In this document: positions 23,455 to 35,249 of the stretch, one piece after another
Numbering within the stretch: position 1 is the stretch's first letter
How the letters are laid out: every line of letters starts with the position of its first letter
Source of the DNA: Tamarix chinensis
Taxonomy: Eukaryota; Streptophyta; Magnoliopsida; Caryophyllales; Tamaricaceae
Length of the DNA stretch: 64,000 bases
NCBI GenBank assembly: GCA_030549775.1
Contig: CM060177.1
Coordinates: 44,976,244-45,040,243 of the forward strand
Reading direction: 5' to 3'
Translations under genes and position numbers: made by a program
Notes under the pieces: model-generated
Told to the model about the DNA's origin: nothing
What the model saw: only the letters and a program-made list of their open reading frames with translations
The model's database searches: none

Positions 23455-26400
23455 GTTAATACTAATAATCATAATAATAACACTAAAGTTAAGTATAATA
23501 GAATATAAGGTTTGAAGGGATGATGGTGTTGGTAAAAATGATAACTTTAATAATAGAGACAATAATATTAGTAATAATAATAAAAGTAACACTAATAATA
23601 ATAATAAAAGGAATAATAATAATGATGATAATAAGTATAATAACATTAATATTATTTAAACTTAGTAGTAGCTATATAAAAGAAAGGTTAAGGTTTGGGA
23701 TGATTGGAAGACCACCTAGGGTCAGTGGTGGTCCGGTGGCGGCGACGGCGGTGGCGGTGGAGGAGGAGAAGAGAGGGAAATATTAAGGTGGAGGTTAGAT
23801 GGGAGGAGGAAAGAAGAAGTTTTAGGTGGGGGAGGAGACAGCAGGGAGAGGGGAGTGGAATGAGGGTGGTGGCGTGAGAAGGGCGGCGGCGCCAGTGGTG
23901 GACGCGGCGGCCGAAGGAGGAGGTAGGTGGTGGAAGATGGTGGAGGTTGGTGGAGAAGGAAGCAGGGGGTAAGGAGGTTATGGGCGGGTAGGGGAGGACC
24001 TGCAGGTTACTTTGGGAGGTGGAAGCAGGGTGGAGTGCCGCGGAGATGGCAGCTATAGGCGGCGTAAGGGGCGGCGGTGGTTGGAAGAAAGGTTTTCCAG
24101 CAGTGAACTTCGCACAGCTAGGGCGGCACGTGCAGGGCAAGGTAGAGGGCGGCAGTGGTTTGTTTTGTCGAGGGAGGTGTAGGGGGTTTTGGGTGGCCAG
24201 CGGTGGTGGCGGTGATCACTGGCGGCGGCGGAAACCTCTTCTATTTTTCAGGCAACAGAGAGGCAGAGTTTTGGGGTAAAAATCGCAGCACTCGTTATGG
24301 CTGTCGATGGGGGGTATTTATAGGCAATTGGGGGGAGGAAAGCAACGAAGGGAAGGGAGGTGGCATGCGGGACAGGCACGGCAGGTGGTCGGCAGCCGTT
24401 GGCAGCGTCTCGTGCCCTGCGATTTGCAGGGTACGTTTGGTTGTTTTCTGGAAAAAGGAAGGGGCAGCATGACGCGTGAGGGAGTGCTGGGTCGAATTGG
24501 CGAAGAAAGGGAAGAAAATGGCAGGGGAGGACAGTCGGACGGCAGGCGGCAGGTTGCAGGCCTGCGCAGGAGGAGGGGGAAGAAGACGACCCCTGGACCG
24601 GTGGTCTAGGAGGAAAAGAAAACAGGGGGAAACCAGCCGGTTTGGCAACAGTTATAAGGTCTGTAAATGAAACGTGGCGTATTGGGGGTTATGGGAGGAA
24701 AACGCAGTGTCGCGTCGAAGGCTGGCAACGACTATCTCGTTACTTAGCGCGACGCGGCGTCTCAGCAAATTAAGGGGCGAAACGTTGTGTCGTGATTATG
24801 GGAAGGGGGCCGAACAACGCTAGGCTGCATGGGAGGGGAAGGAAGGAGGGAAGGAGTTGGGCCGGGCGAGGCCCAATTCCGGCGGAAGAAGAAAAAGAAG
24901 AAAAAGGGTTTCTTTAGGGTTTTGGACTTTTGCACAATTTATTTAGAATATTTTTGGGTTATTATACATTTAAATATATATTTATTTATTTTCTTGAATA
25001 TTTAAAAATTATTTAAATAATAATTTAATTCTCTTTTTAGATTAATTTTGGCTATTTTGGGTAATTTTCCTCCACTATCATTTTAATTAGTAAAATGTCC
25101 AAAATTTTCTAAATAATTTATTTATTATTTTCTTCTTATTTCCCTCAATTAATTTCCTCTATATTTAGTGAAGCAATTTATTTTTCTTAAATTTTTCCTA
25201 CTAAATCCCTATTTTATCATAATTCTTAAGTTAGGGTTTTTGGGGCATTTCAGTTTCACCAGTGGTCAGGTGCATCAGAGGTAGCCGGACAGCTGCACCT
25301 AGATTTTGATGTTGTGTGCTTCTATCGATGATGAAGATGAGTGAAGGTGTGGAGGTTATGGTGGCATGGTATGGCACGGGGGTGGATGTGTTCTTGAAGG
25401 TTGTGGCGTGGTGGTGGTGCCGAGCGACGAAGGAAAAAGGGGAGCAAGTCAGGGACCGGGGTTTCGCCAATGAAGAAGAGAAAAGAAAGAGAGGAGAAGA
25501 AGAAATAAAAAGGGATAGGAGTAGGTTCCGGTTCAACCGAGACCAACCGAGACCTGTAGTTTTTAAAAAAAAAAACTATCAAAAATATGATAAATGGATG
25601 ATTTTATCAAAAATTTATTTACTAAGAATCATTGGGTAAATATACGAAAAATAATAAATTTTCTTTTAATAGAAGACCAAATGAATCAAATAATCTAATA
25701 CATTTTCGATATGTTTTCCGTAAATCAAAATGGAACAAACGAAAGAAAAAAAATTGGAAATAAAATCATAAATAAATTATGGAAACCGTTTTAATTTAAA
25801 TGTTCCAAAAATCTTATCAACCTCGTAAAAATAAATAAATTTAAAAATAAAAATATTTTCGACGGATAAAAATTATTAAAATAATTTTACTATTTTAAAA
25901 TAATTTAATCAAAAAAATTATTTATTTTCATTAACAAAATATAGCCTTAAAATAAAGTCTTATTCACACGATGCGGCTATACTCAAAAAAGAATTTAAAA
26001 TATTAAAATCAAATACATGATAGAAATGAAAATGTATTTTAAATGGAAATCAAATTATGTGAATTTAATAAAAATCATAGTTGTGAACAAATTGATCTAG
26101 AATAGTCCTCTACAACAATGAATTAAATAAATTTCAACATAAATTTAAAACCATTGATAAAATCATAAAATGAAATACAATTTAAATTAAATAACCCAAT
26201 TAAATTAAATTAAATATTAAAACTCATAAATAAACAATTAGATTTATAATAATTAGGTTTTTAAGAAATGAGGTGTTACAACACTGATGCAAGGAAAAAA
26301 TAAATAATACAAAAGAAAAATATTAATATTGTTTTTACGAGGTATGATAAGTGCAAGGAGGATCGTTACATATTAGGATCTTAATCAAAATAAGCTTTGT

Positions 26401-29400
26401 ATGTCGATGGTCTATTGAATGACCCTCGGTAGTAAGTTGTTTAGGAAGGCAACCATCGTCATATCGGGGATCTAAATGCTGATGAGAAAATTGATGTTGT
26501 AGATGGGGTTGACTCATCTACTATTGATTTTGCGAGTGACGTAGATGAACTTGATAACTTCACTTTTCAACGTCATAATGCCAAAAGTAATGAAGTCCAA
26601 ACCAGTGTTACTTTTAACGATGAGTCCATACCTAGTATGATAGATAATATTGTTGATATAGATGATGATGCTTCAAACTCGAATAGTGAAGATACACGTA
26701 CTAATGATAGTACTTGTAGTCATGACTAATTTATCTTATTAAAAAAATTTATTTTTTGTATATTAGAATCCATTTTATGAATTTTATCTATAATATATTA
26801 TAATTTAGCCTTTTGTGACTGTTATCAAATTTCTTTTATTATTGTTCGTTTAAAGATTGGTAGGTATGTGCGGTGTTATGATGAGGTACCATGATAGAGA
26901 TGGAGGTAATGAACCCCCTTGACATCCTTCTAGTATTCCATCTCATTGTGAGTGGAGTAATGATTTTTCCCTATAACTTAGATAACAAATCAATATATAT
27001 TCTTTTTTACTTATTTAGATAACTAATGTTGTACATGTTGCAACTCCAACATGTCCAAAATTCTCCAAGTCAAAATCCATCAATATGTGTGAAGAGTTAG
27101 GAAAAAATGGTTACATAAAATTTTGCCTCCAATGGTCATCTTAGTTTGATAGGACTTGAAGACCCATTAGTCATAATGGCACATTATTTTTGAGGTATGT
27201 AAGGAATGGGATTAGAAACATAATCCCTATGTACTATGACCATTGGAGTCATGTTCCAAATGAGGGTAAAGATAAGATTGTTTGTAATCCTCCAAAATTT
27301 TAAAAGCCTATAATTTAATATATAACTTTTATTTGGTATAAATTAGCTTTTAAATTAATTTAATTTAATTATTTTATAGATTTTTTAGTATATAAAATTG
27401 GATATAAATATTTAACAAATTAAAATAAATATTTTGTTATTTTATCATACTCTGATTATTTAAATAATTTTTCAAACCATTATTCTACTAAAATTATCCT
27501 TTTTAAACCCATATATTTAATTCTATTAAATTAAATTATTTTATTTTCCCCATTATCCCTTTCCTTTTTCCCTTTTTCCTTTTCTTTCTTCTTTTTCTCC
27601 TTTCTTTCTTTTTCCTTTTTCTTCCTTCGGGTTGCCAACACCTCAGCCTACCTTGTCTTCCCCGCTTGCGTGTTCTGGCCTACCTCCCCTTTGCGCCTGG
27701 CCGCTGGCCCATTTCATTCCTTCCTTTCCTTCTTCTCCCGCTTGCGTCGTCCGGCCTAGCAGCACCCCCCTTCTTTCTTTCATCCTTCCTCCCCGCGCGA
27801 GCCCAACCTGTCCTCCCTTCTTTCTTTTTTTTCCTTTCTCCCCCAACTGGGCCAGCTAACTCCCCTCTTCTCATCACCTGGCCTGGCAATACCCCCTTCT
27901 CTCTTTCTTCTTCTTCATTTTTCCCCAACGCTCGCCCGACCACCTCTGCCATCTCCGGCCACCCCACCTGCAACCCTCCTCCCCTACTACTCTCCCTATC
28001 TCTCTCTCACACACCATTTTTCCTACCCCATCTGAGCCCCACCATCTCTCTCTCTTCGCCCATACCCTACCATTCCCCTCATTTCCTTCCCTCTCCTTGC
28101 AACTCCTATAATCCTACCACCCTGCCACCACCCTACCAAGCCCCCTATCCCCTCCTTTTCTCTCCCTCTTCTTTTTCTTCTTCTCTCCCTACCTCATCCT
28201 GCCATTTTCGAGCCTCCCGTGCCTTTCCCCGACCTTCTATCTCTCCTTTCTTCTCCTTCCATCCCCCTCCCTATTTTTGCTCCGCCGCCTCATTTCGTCG
28301 CTACCACCGCCACACCAGCCACCTGTACCACCTCTTGCCATCCTCTACCTCACCCCTGCACCACCACACCACCCCTCGAGCCCCCTACATCCCCCTTCTT
28401 TCTCCCCTCTTCTTTTTCTCTTCTTTTCCTTCCTTCTTGGCAGCCACCCTGCACCTCCTCCTTCCACCACCTTTGCCGTCACTTGAGCCACCAAACCAAT
28501 CCCTACAACCTCCTCTACGACCCCCACACCTCCTTTGGATGAAATAATCACCTACAAGCCTTCATTTTCTCCCTCTCTTTTCCTTCCTTCTTAGCCCCAT
28601 CCACCTCGGAAGCCACCTTTGCAGCCTCGCTGCCGCCGCCACTGCCTTTAGCCAGCGTCAACCCATCCCCGACCACCACCTACACCCCCTCTCCACCTCT
28701 GCACCTTCCTTTGTCTTAAATCCTCCCCCACATGCCCTCTTTCCTAGCCCAAAAACCCTAACCCGAAATTGATTCCCTCTTCTTCTCCTTATGCCATTTT
28801 CGACCCCTCCCTCTCTTGTTTTGCATGCAGCTTATGCTGCATAAGTAGTATGAGCTGCTACATGCTTTGGTATGTTTTGTTTAATAAATTTTAAGGTATA
28901 ACAATATTTTAATTTAAGTATTTCATTAATTAAGTGTTATAAATTCTTATGCTTTGGTTTTCTTATTTTTAATGAAATAAACATTGATATTATTTTTAGG
29001 TATTGGTTTTGCTAATTAAAGCTTGAATCTTTAACCGAAATACTGGTAAGGTTCATTTTTGCGGGAATTAAGGTAATCGTTAAACCCCACTTAAATGCAT
29101 GGATTAACGTATGCTAGCACATTAGGGTTTTAATATGTTATTTTGCATGATATATGTTATTTAATATAATATATGAAGTTACTTACATTGATTGATAAAA
29201 AGGGAGAGCATGCTAGTTTATGTGCTATGAATGGAAATATTGTTTAAGGTAAGAGTTTGGTTATTAATAAAAATGTTAAGTATTTATCCATGTTGTATTA
29301 TGCTATTGTAACCATTAATGCATGGTTAATATTATTGTGAGCCCTAGGATATTTTAGTATTATGTCTTATGCAAGAATGTGGCCTAATATGTGTGGGTGC

Positions 29401-29499
29401 TAATGAGTATTATATTAAATATAATAGGGTGGAGTTAGATAATGAGAATGGGGCATTAATATTAATATTTCATGTAGTGATGATAATTTAATATAAGTG

Positions 29500-30400
29500 G
29501 TGTAATAAGGGGAAAAATAGTAATTTATAAATGAAAAGGGTAAATTGGTAATTTTGGAAGTAAAGGGGTAAAATTGTAATTTTGGAGATAAAGGGTAAAA
29601 TGGTAATTTTATAAGTACAGGGAAAAATGATAATTTGTAAATAAAAAGGGTAAATTGGTAATTTTTTAAGTAAAGGGGTAAAATGGTAATTTTGAAAGCA
29701 AGGGTAAAATGGTAATTTTATAAGTAAAACTAAAAGGGTGTTATGGTTAGTTTTGGAAGTTAAGGGGCAAAATAGTAATTTTGGAAGTAAAAGGCAAAAT
29801 GGTAATTTTGTAAATAAAAGGGTAAAGTGGTAATTATAATAACAAAAAAATGTAACTTGGTAATTATAATAATGGAGAAGGGTAAAATGGTAATTATAAT
29901 AATGGAGAAGGATAAAATGATAATTATAATAATGGAGAAGGGTAAAATGATAATTATAATAATAGAGAAGGGTAATTTGGTAATTATGATAATGGAGAAG
30001 GGCAATTTGATAATCTAACCAACTAAAGGGTAATTTGGTAATTATGATAATAGAGAGGGGTAATTTGGTAATTAGAATAATGGAGAAGGGCACTTTGGTA
30101 ATTATAATAATAAAGAAGGGTAATTTGATAATTTGACTAACTAAAGGGCAATTTGTTAAATATAATAAAGGAAAAGGGTAAATTAGTAATCTGACCAACC
30201 AAATGAAAAATATGTTAATTGTAACAATTATGAAGGGTAATTGGTGACCTAATAAGTATGGGAGTTAACTTGATAACCTAAATCGAGCAAGGGGTAATTC
30301 GGTAATTATCTAACAAGGAGGGTAATATGGTAATTTGTCAAGTAAGGAAGGGATGTCTTAGTAATTATATAAGTAAGGGGTAAATGAGTAATTTGTATCT
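29500..30400. repeat. Degenerate GGTAATT minisatellite (units of about 28-33 bp)
   Basis: Phrases such as AAGGGTAAAATGGTAATT and TAATGGAGAAGGGTAATTTG recur about every 30 bp for 900 bp. The most regular part is 29830-30120. A 236-codon minus-strand open frame across the region is a product of the repeat. Confidence 0.75.
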
Positions 30401-31094
30401 AACATGTCATTGTGATAGTGGAATTTCGTAATATGACTCAAATAACGCTGAATAGCAAGATAAGAATATTTGATAATTAGTAAGTATCACGAGAACGAAT
30501 CCTAAATCGGAATTAGATGAGATTGTGATGGCCTTAATGATTCATCTGTGTTACCTTGGATAACCGTTTGAATAAGAAGTATCTAACGATATCGGAACGA
30601 TTGAAAGTGAATAAATATCTGATTGTTGTGCTTTTTGTGATCACCTTAATTAAGATACTAATACTTAAAGTGAAATACCTCGAGATCGAGAATGGTGGCT
30701 CTTTAGGGGTCGCTACCCTAAAGATGTGGTTTAGCCCACGGTTATTCTAGTATTTGCTGGTGTGCCTTTGTGCTCCAGCCAGGCCCTATATCTTAACTCT
30801 ATCTAGGTCTGCGGACCTATTTAGGGGGTATGCATACTTATGGATTAGGTGTCCTTATCGATAGGGTACTGAGTTAGTTTTATGCACAAGTACAACTAGG
30901 GTACCTTTGCATCCCTAGGTTCATGGTTGAAGGGTGTTGGGTAGCTTTTATGCGCTAGTGCGGCCGATGTACCTTTGTGTCTTGGGATCTTGATCTCCCT
31001 ATTGAGATAAATAAATGGAATTGTTGTGCTGATTAAAAAGGAAAAATACTAATCATGAAAGTGAAAGATTAATAAGCCGGACCCAGTTGAATTA

Positions 31095-31470
31095 TATTAT
31101 GAGTACCGATCCACCATATATAATAGTGGCCTAGGAGAGTTTTGCCCTGGTTTATGCTTATGAGTATCGATCCACCAGATATAATAGTGGCCCAGGAGTG
31201 TTTCCCTAGATGATGTATATTTGTATTCCGATCCACCGGCTATAATAGTGGGGGTCACGAGCTTAATAAATTTGATTTGGTTGTAAAAAATTATGAAAAA
31301 ATACTAATCACTTATAGTGGAACACCATGTGAGTCAGGGCCAGACCAGTCTATCGGCCAATAATAGTGGCCAGGAGCGTTCTGCCCTAGAGACTGATCCA
31401 CCGGCAATAATAGTGGTCAGAAGCGTTCTGCCCTGTATGTATTCCGGTCCACTGGCTATAATAGTGGGAT
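31095..31470. repeat. Hairpin repeat array, inverted relative to 20895-21240
   Basis: GATCCACC(A/G)..TATAATAGTGG variants occur near 31110, 31168, 31220, 31360, 31397 and 31447, separated by (C)AGGAG(C/T)GTTTTGCCCT spacers. This is the reverse complement of the CCACTATTAT array in the other long LTR. Confidence 0.65.
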
Positions 31471-32499
31471 TATCGCACTTACACGGATATTTATAATCCG
31501 ATATGATTGATAATGATGGATTAATGGGTTAAGGCCCAGAAGTATCGATTGTTCATTATGAAATATTAATATTTGATTGACTTGTTAAGTATGTGAATGT
31601 ACAGATGTGAATATTATGTATACACCTGTCATTATGTATGAATATAGTACTGTATCATGTGTTGCATTGCGAGCCTACTATTAAGTGTGTTTTAAAGGGT
31701 TACTCAATACCGTAGTACTAAAGGGTCTCATTCGTGGGACCCATGCCTATTCAATGTGCAGTGTCCCTTGCAAGTCATTTCCATGTGTTATTCAAGTGAG
31801 CCTTCGGGAAAGAGCATAAGTAACTATCCGAAAAGTTCTAGGATTGTACTCTTTCTCCTTTAAAATTCATGGTTTTATTGTATTTATTGATTTGTAACCA
31901 CCATTGGTGAATTTTATGTTTGTAAAGTGTTATGTACGCTACTCTGATGTAATTATGGTTTGAGTTTCTCGTAAGTTGTATTTTTTTTCATTTAGCCTTA
32001 GCACTTGATAGTGGAATGGTAGGAGTGAACCGTATGGTACTAAGTGTGTCGATAATATCCCCAAAATTTACAGTTTTGTTATTTTACTTCCGCTAATTAT
32101 TTTAATCAAACGAAATTTTTCAGTAGTGAATTTTGGGGGTGCTACATTGTCTCCTAAATTGAAGTACTAATTAATCACAAGCATCTTTTAATTTATAATA
32201 TTTTTTTGTTTTTAGTTGACTAATCGGTAACTTTATTTTGTTTGTATAAATAATTTGACTTGGATGAGAGGAAGGAGACGCCACACTGGCCATGAGTGTG
32301 TGATGTTGTTTGTAGATTGCTTTGTAACACATATTTTGAATGTTTTTATTTAATATTATCAATTAGATATTAATATTAATTTCAAAATAAGTTTATTCAT
32401 TATTAATGATTTTAATAAATATAAATAATTCTAAATTAAAAAAAGAATATATTTAAATATTATAGGGTCGTAATAAAATTTTAGAAAAAAATAATAATT

Positions 32500-32691
32500 T
32501 TAGCTTTTAGTGACGACTAGAATCGTTGCAGTGTACCTGGAGTTGTTGCACTAGGCCAATACGATTTTTTATTTTATTTTTCAATTAGGCATTCAGCAAC
32601 GATCAAGTCCTCATAGTAGGCTGATAAGATTTTATACATTGGGCATTTAGAAATGGTAGGGTTACTGCTGTAGACCTAAAATGTCATCGCA

Positions 32692-32737
<46 letters not shown>

Positions 32738-32871
32738 TCATAATAATTAATTTTAATTTTTTTTTAAAAAATTTATATTGTTGTCGTAATAATATATTGT
32801 AATGACTTTTGTCGTTGTAATATTAATTTTTTTTACTATAAAGCAATTAAAACAACATTTTAGCTATAGTG
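32500..32871 (+). repeat. CACTA 3' subterminal repeats and terminus
   Basis: GACGACTAGAATCGTTGCAG, CAGCAACGATC, TTGTTGTCGTAAT and TTTGTCGTTGTAAT echo the motifs at the 5' end. A (TG)n run is at 32703-32737. The likely end is CTATAGTG at 32864-32871. Confidence 0.6.
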
Positions 32872-34706
32872 TGTCATTACAGTAGACATTCTACAACAAT
32901 GTTTGAGGCCTTAAGTAATTACAAAAGTCCTCATAGATGAGTGTATTTGTATTGGTGATATACCATTTTTATTTTATGATCGGTGGTACATTTACTTCTA
33001 CAAAATAATTTGTTATTTTATTTCTTCAATAAGAAAACAATTTGTCATGAATATGTTCATTTATTCACATTATATAAAACTATTTTTCAAAATTATAATA
33101 ACCATGTTTCCATCTTTTGGATTAGAAAAATGGGGGGAAATTATGCATATATTTTCCAAATTTCTGAAAAGCTCAACAACAACAACAAAAAGGAAACCTA
33201 AAAAATTCCATTATTTCCCATAATTAAACATGCCTTATCATTTTTATTAAATAGTACGTATGGCATTTTATTTTTTTTCCCAAAAAGAAGACTATAATCC
33301 TAATTAGTTACTTCTAATTCCCAAAACTAAATTGATTAACTTGCATGAAGTTCTTCAATTATCTATTTCAATTACTTTTGATTCCTAAAATAAGATTAAT
33401 TACCCTCCCTTAATAAATCAGTATTCATACAACTGCACTATTTTAAAGAACTTATTTTAAATTATTCACTCACTCAAAAATACTTTTACCTTACATCGGC
33501 TTATGCTCTAGTACTAACAATAACAATAACGACAATAGTATAAAACTATATCTAGGACATTTATAGTCCAATCTTAAGACAAGTATGACTTGTATTATAA
33601 ATGCAGTCGAAATATTGGATAAATTTGACACCCTTTTGTTTGAATATTATTGGATACATGCCTTACATACCATGCACAAACTATGGGTGGATCTTAGATT
33701 CTAAAAAACATACAATAAACAAGGGCATCTTCCTACGGAAAATAGTTGAGGAGTGCCCAAATCAGTTATAACCATGTTGAATCAAAGTGGGATCATTGGA
33801 GAGTTGTAGGAGGAGGTCATCACCAAACACAAGTAGATAAGACTTGGGATATATTCGCCTCCCGTGACATGGGTTAGTAGGTCTTAGGACATGTCTATTC
33901 TTTTGTGTCTCGATCCCATCATATTCTCTTCATCTCCTCAAAGTACATGTATGTCGTGTCCTAGGACATCATTTTTGTTCTTCTTGTTAGTCTATCAAAT
34001 ATAATTTTATTAGATGCGTTCAATAAACATAAGTTTAAGAGGAAAGAACTCATTGTGCATGTTAAGTAGTATTGCTAAGATATTGATTAGGCTCGTTTAA
34101 ATCTTGACAAAAACAAAAGTTATGATTAATTTGTTATTTTTTTATTACTAATTTGTTGTGTTGAATAGTACTAATGCAAACAAGAACAAAGTACATTGGA
34201 GTACCTACAAATACTTGGTGTATATGTACAATGTTTCTATCGAAGAAGCAACTATTTAATATGAAAAAGTGAGACAACATTTAACAATTAAATTAATCAT
34301 CAGTAAAACAATTATTTCAATTCATGTAATTTGAGTATTGTTTTTTATACCAAAAAAAAGATTGAAACCATTTTTTCTTTACCGCATGCAATTTATGATC
34401 AAGTATTCTATAAATAATAAGACTAAACTACATGTTCATCAATTCAATTCAATTTAGTCCAACATTATAATTTTCCAAAAGGGCCTAACATTGCATTGGT
34501 CATCAACTAACTATATACCTAATAATATTCTAGATTAGGTTCTCGAAGATTTTGACTCTTTGGCACGGAGCTTCTCAAAAATAAATAAATAAAATTGAAA
34601 ATCATTTATGAATTCAAAATGACATGAGATACATAAGTACTACGTTTTTGCTGGTCATTCTTTTTGTTTATGATGTGTACAATGCTATGCGGCCGGCCAA
34701 TTTACG
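32872..34706. other. Unassigned intergenic DNA
   Basis: I find no gene, RNA or clear repeat in this 1.8 kb. Short open frames are unrelated to any family I recognise. Confidence 0.4.
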
Positions 34707-34714
34707 CCTAAGTG

Positions 34715-34949
34715 CTCGTTTGGTATGGGGGTAATAAGGGTGGAAAAATTATCCTCATATTTTATATATCTTGTATAATTTATTTAAAATTAAATATTTT
34801 TATTCTAATAAATACCCATTTTAGATCTTAATTTGATCTAAAATGGGTATTTCATTAAAAATATATTTATTATTATTAAATACTTAATATAAGAGATATA
34901 AAATAGAGGGGAAATTTTTCCACCCCTATTACCCCCATACCAAACATGC
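34715..34949. mobile_element. Fold-back MITE (hAT-like)
   Basis: The left arm, GTTTGGTATGGGGGTAATAA and on to about 34770, is repeated inverted at the right (to 34945) with only a few mismatches over about 50 bp. The near-palindrome centres on AATACCCATTTTAGATC...GATCTAAAATGGGTATT. Flanks CCTAAGTG (34707-34714) and CCTAACTG (34950-34957) match in seven of eight bases, fitting the 8-bp duplication of hAT elements. Confidence 0.7.
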
Positions 34950-35249
34950 CCTAACTGTTATAATTTGCCTTATTATATCCAATCCAAATGTAATACTTGG
35001 TACTTAAAAAGGTTACATAGCCTGGTAATACGTATAAAATTCTTCCTCAATCAACTTGATTCGCCGATATATTTCATCGATTGCATGATGATTCAGCCCC
35101 CTTTACTTTCTATTAGTGGTATGCGCCGCCACTGCCGCTAGAAAGACAGTCTTTCGGACAAAAACGTCAGTTCACGCATTCATCTTTCAAAATATCGCCA
35201 AGTGAAGTGAAATTAGACGTGGGGGGCTAGTGATGGGGGGGACGGCATT

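Larger units (their letters stand above)
20172..25252 (-). mobile_element. Long solo-LTR candidate (5.1 kb) nested in the previous element
   Basis: It begins TGTAACACCCCTAAATTT and ends GGGGCATTTCA, flanked by GTTTC at 20167-20171 and 25253-25257. Its first 150 bases (with TTTAGCGGAAGC) match the inverted last 150 bases of the element ending at 32146. A minus-strand TATAAATA near 24307-24325 sits upstream of a leader-like region, supporting minus orientation. It contains hairpin repeats, a 20-bp minisatellite, trinucleotide runs and a GC-rich tract (23700-24850) whose open frames look like by-products of composition. Confidence 0.65.
17339..26280 (-). mobile_element. Long solo-LTR candidate, TGTAACACC family, carrying a second one
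   Basis: The termini are TGTAACACCCCC at 17339 and GAGGTGTTACA at 26280. The flanks are a perfect 5-bp duplication, ACACT (17334-17338 and 26281-26285), and the disrupted transposase frame rejoins exactly there. TG...CA ends with a 5-bp duplication fit LTR-retrotransposon integration. Without the nested element at 20172-25252 the length is about 3.86 kb. I find no internal PBS, polypurine tract, second LTR or coding region, so a solo LTR is the best reading. By comparison with the element at 27283 it is probably in minus orientation. Confidence 0.6.
12807..26729 (+). pseudogene. TNP2-like CACTA transposase, broken by insertions
   Basis: Pieces of the transposase family (Transpos_assoc plus Transposase_21) occur in order. 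The N-terminal zinc-like domain is at 12807-13020, with a CPYRRY segment in place of C-x2-C-x-C and ending at ...ENYD. DTWEFHGE follows at 13729, a long block at 13768-14178 ends LGLCHEMIHA, and 14543-14845 contains LLWTINDFP. The next pieces are 15626-16560 (FDFLYWSSITLKHKLDVIHL, KSHDHHI), 16730-16990, and 17050-17338 (YISCIVNDVRFLTHER). The C-terminal part resumes at 26281 and ends in an acidic tail with stop TAA at 26727-26729. At 17338/26281 the codons for F-K-W-F-D-T and D-A-R-K rejoin once the insertion is removed. Several in-frame stops show the enzyme is dead. Confidence 0.85.
27283..32146 (+). mobile_element. Long solo-LTR candidate (4.9 kb) in the second CACTA gene
   Basis: The ends are TGTAATCCTCCAAAATTT (27283) and GGGGGTGCTACA (32146), flanked by TTGTT (27278-27282) and TTGTC (32147-32151), four of five identical. 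The last 150 bp, with the inverted TAGCGGAAG motif at about 32085-32095, and the hairpin array at 31095-31470 match the 20172-25252 element in opposite orientation, so both belong to one family. The 5' part (27540-28800) is a long pyrimidine-rich tract and the middle holds a minisatellite. No retroviral coding sequence is present. Confidence 0.62.
26850..32180 (+). pseudogene. Second CACTA gene (En/Spm-type, TNPA-like), interrupted
   Basis: After the TNP2 stop, translated pieces at 26880-27282 show the pattern of plant En/Spm second-gene proteins. There is a YHDRDGG...PP segment near 26890, a conserved SINMCEELGKNGYI-type stretch near 27070-27120, and FLRYVRNGIRN...HWSHVPNEGKDKIV ending at 27282. 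The frame is interrupted there by the long element at 27283-32146 and resumes briefly at 32147. Exon borders beyond that point are not clear. Stops are present. Confidence 0.55.
9297..32871 (+). mobile_element. CACTA (En/Spm) transposon split by nested insertions
   Basis: The left end starts CACTAAAATAATTTTCG at 9297, and the proposed right end is ...TAGCTATAGTG at 32871 (inverted CACTATAGC). Both ends carry the GCAACGA/TCGTTGC subterminal motifs typical of plant CACTA elements (9310-9400, 10230-10540, 32500-32850). Between them lie a TNP2-like transposase and a second En/Spm-type gene in the usual order. Subtracting the insertions leaves about 7.5 kb, a normal CACTA size. No matching 3-bp target duplication is visible at the chosen ends, so the exact right end is uncertain. 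Confidence 0.75.

Noticed and set aside
23688..24670. Several Gly/Arg- or Pro/His-rich open frames on both strands
   Set aside because: This is the GC-rich leader region of a long LTR. Frames overlap on both strands and resemble no protein family.
27666..28547. 293-codon Pro/Ser-rich open frame
   Set aside because: It lies in a pyrimidine-rich tract of the long LTR, all frames are similarly open, and no domain or codon bias is seen.
29488..30198. 236-codon minus-strand open frame
   Set aside because: It is generated by a minisatellite and has no start context or domain.
20172..32146. One 12-kb transposon with terminal inverted repeats of over 1 kb
   Set aside because: The inverted similarity is real, but each end has a better partner with its own target duplication (GTTTC for 20172/25252, TTGT(T/C) for 27283/32146), and transposase gene fragments lie between. 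It is two family members in opposite orientation.
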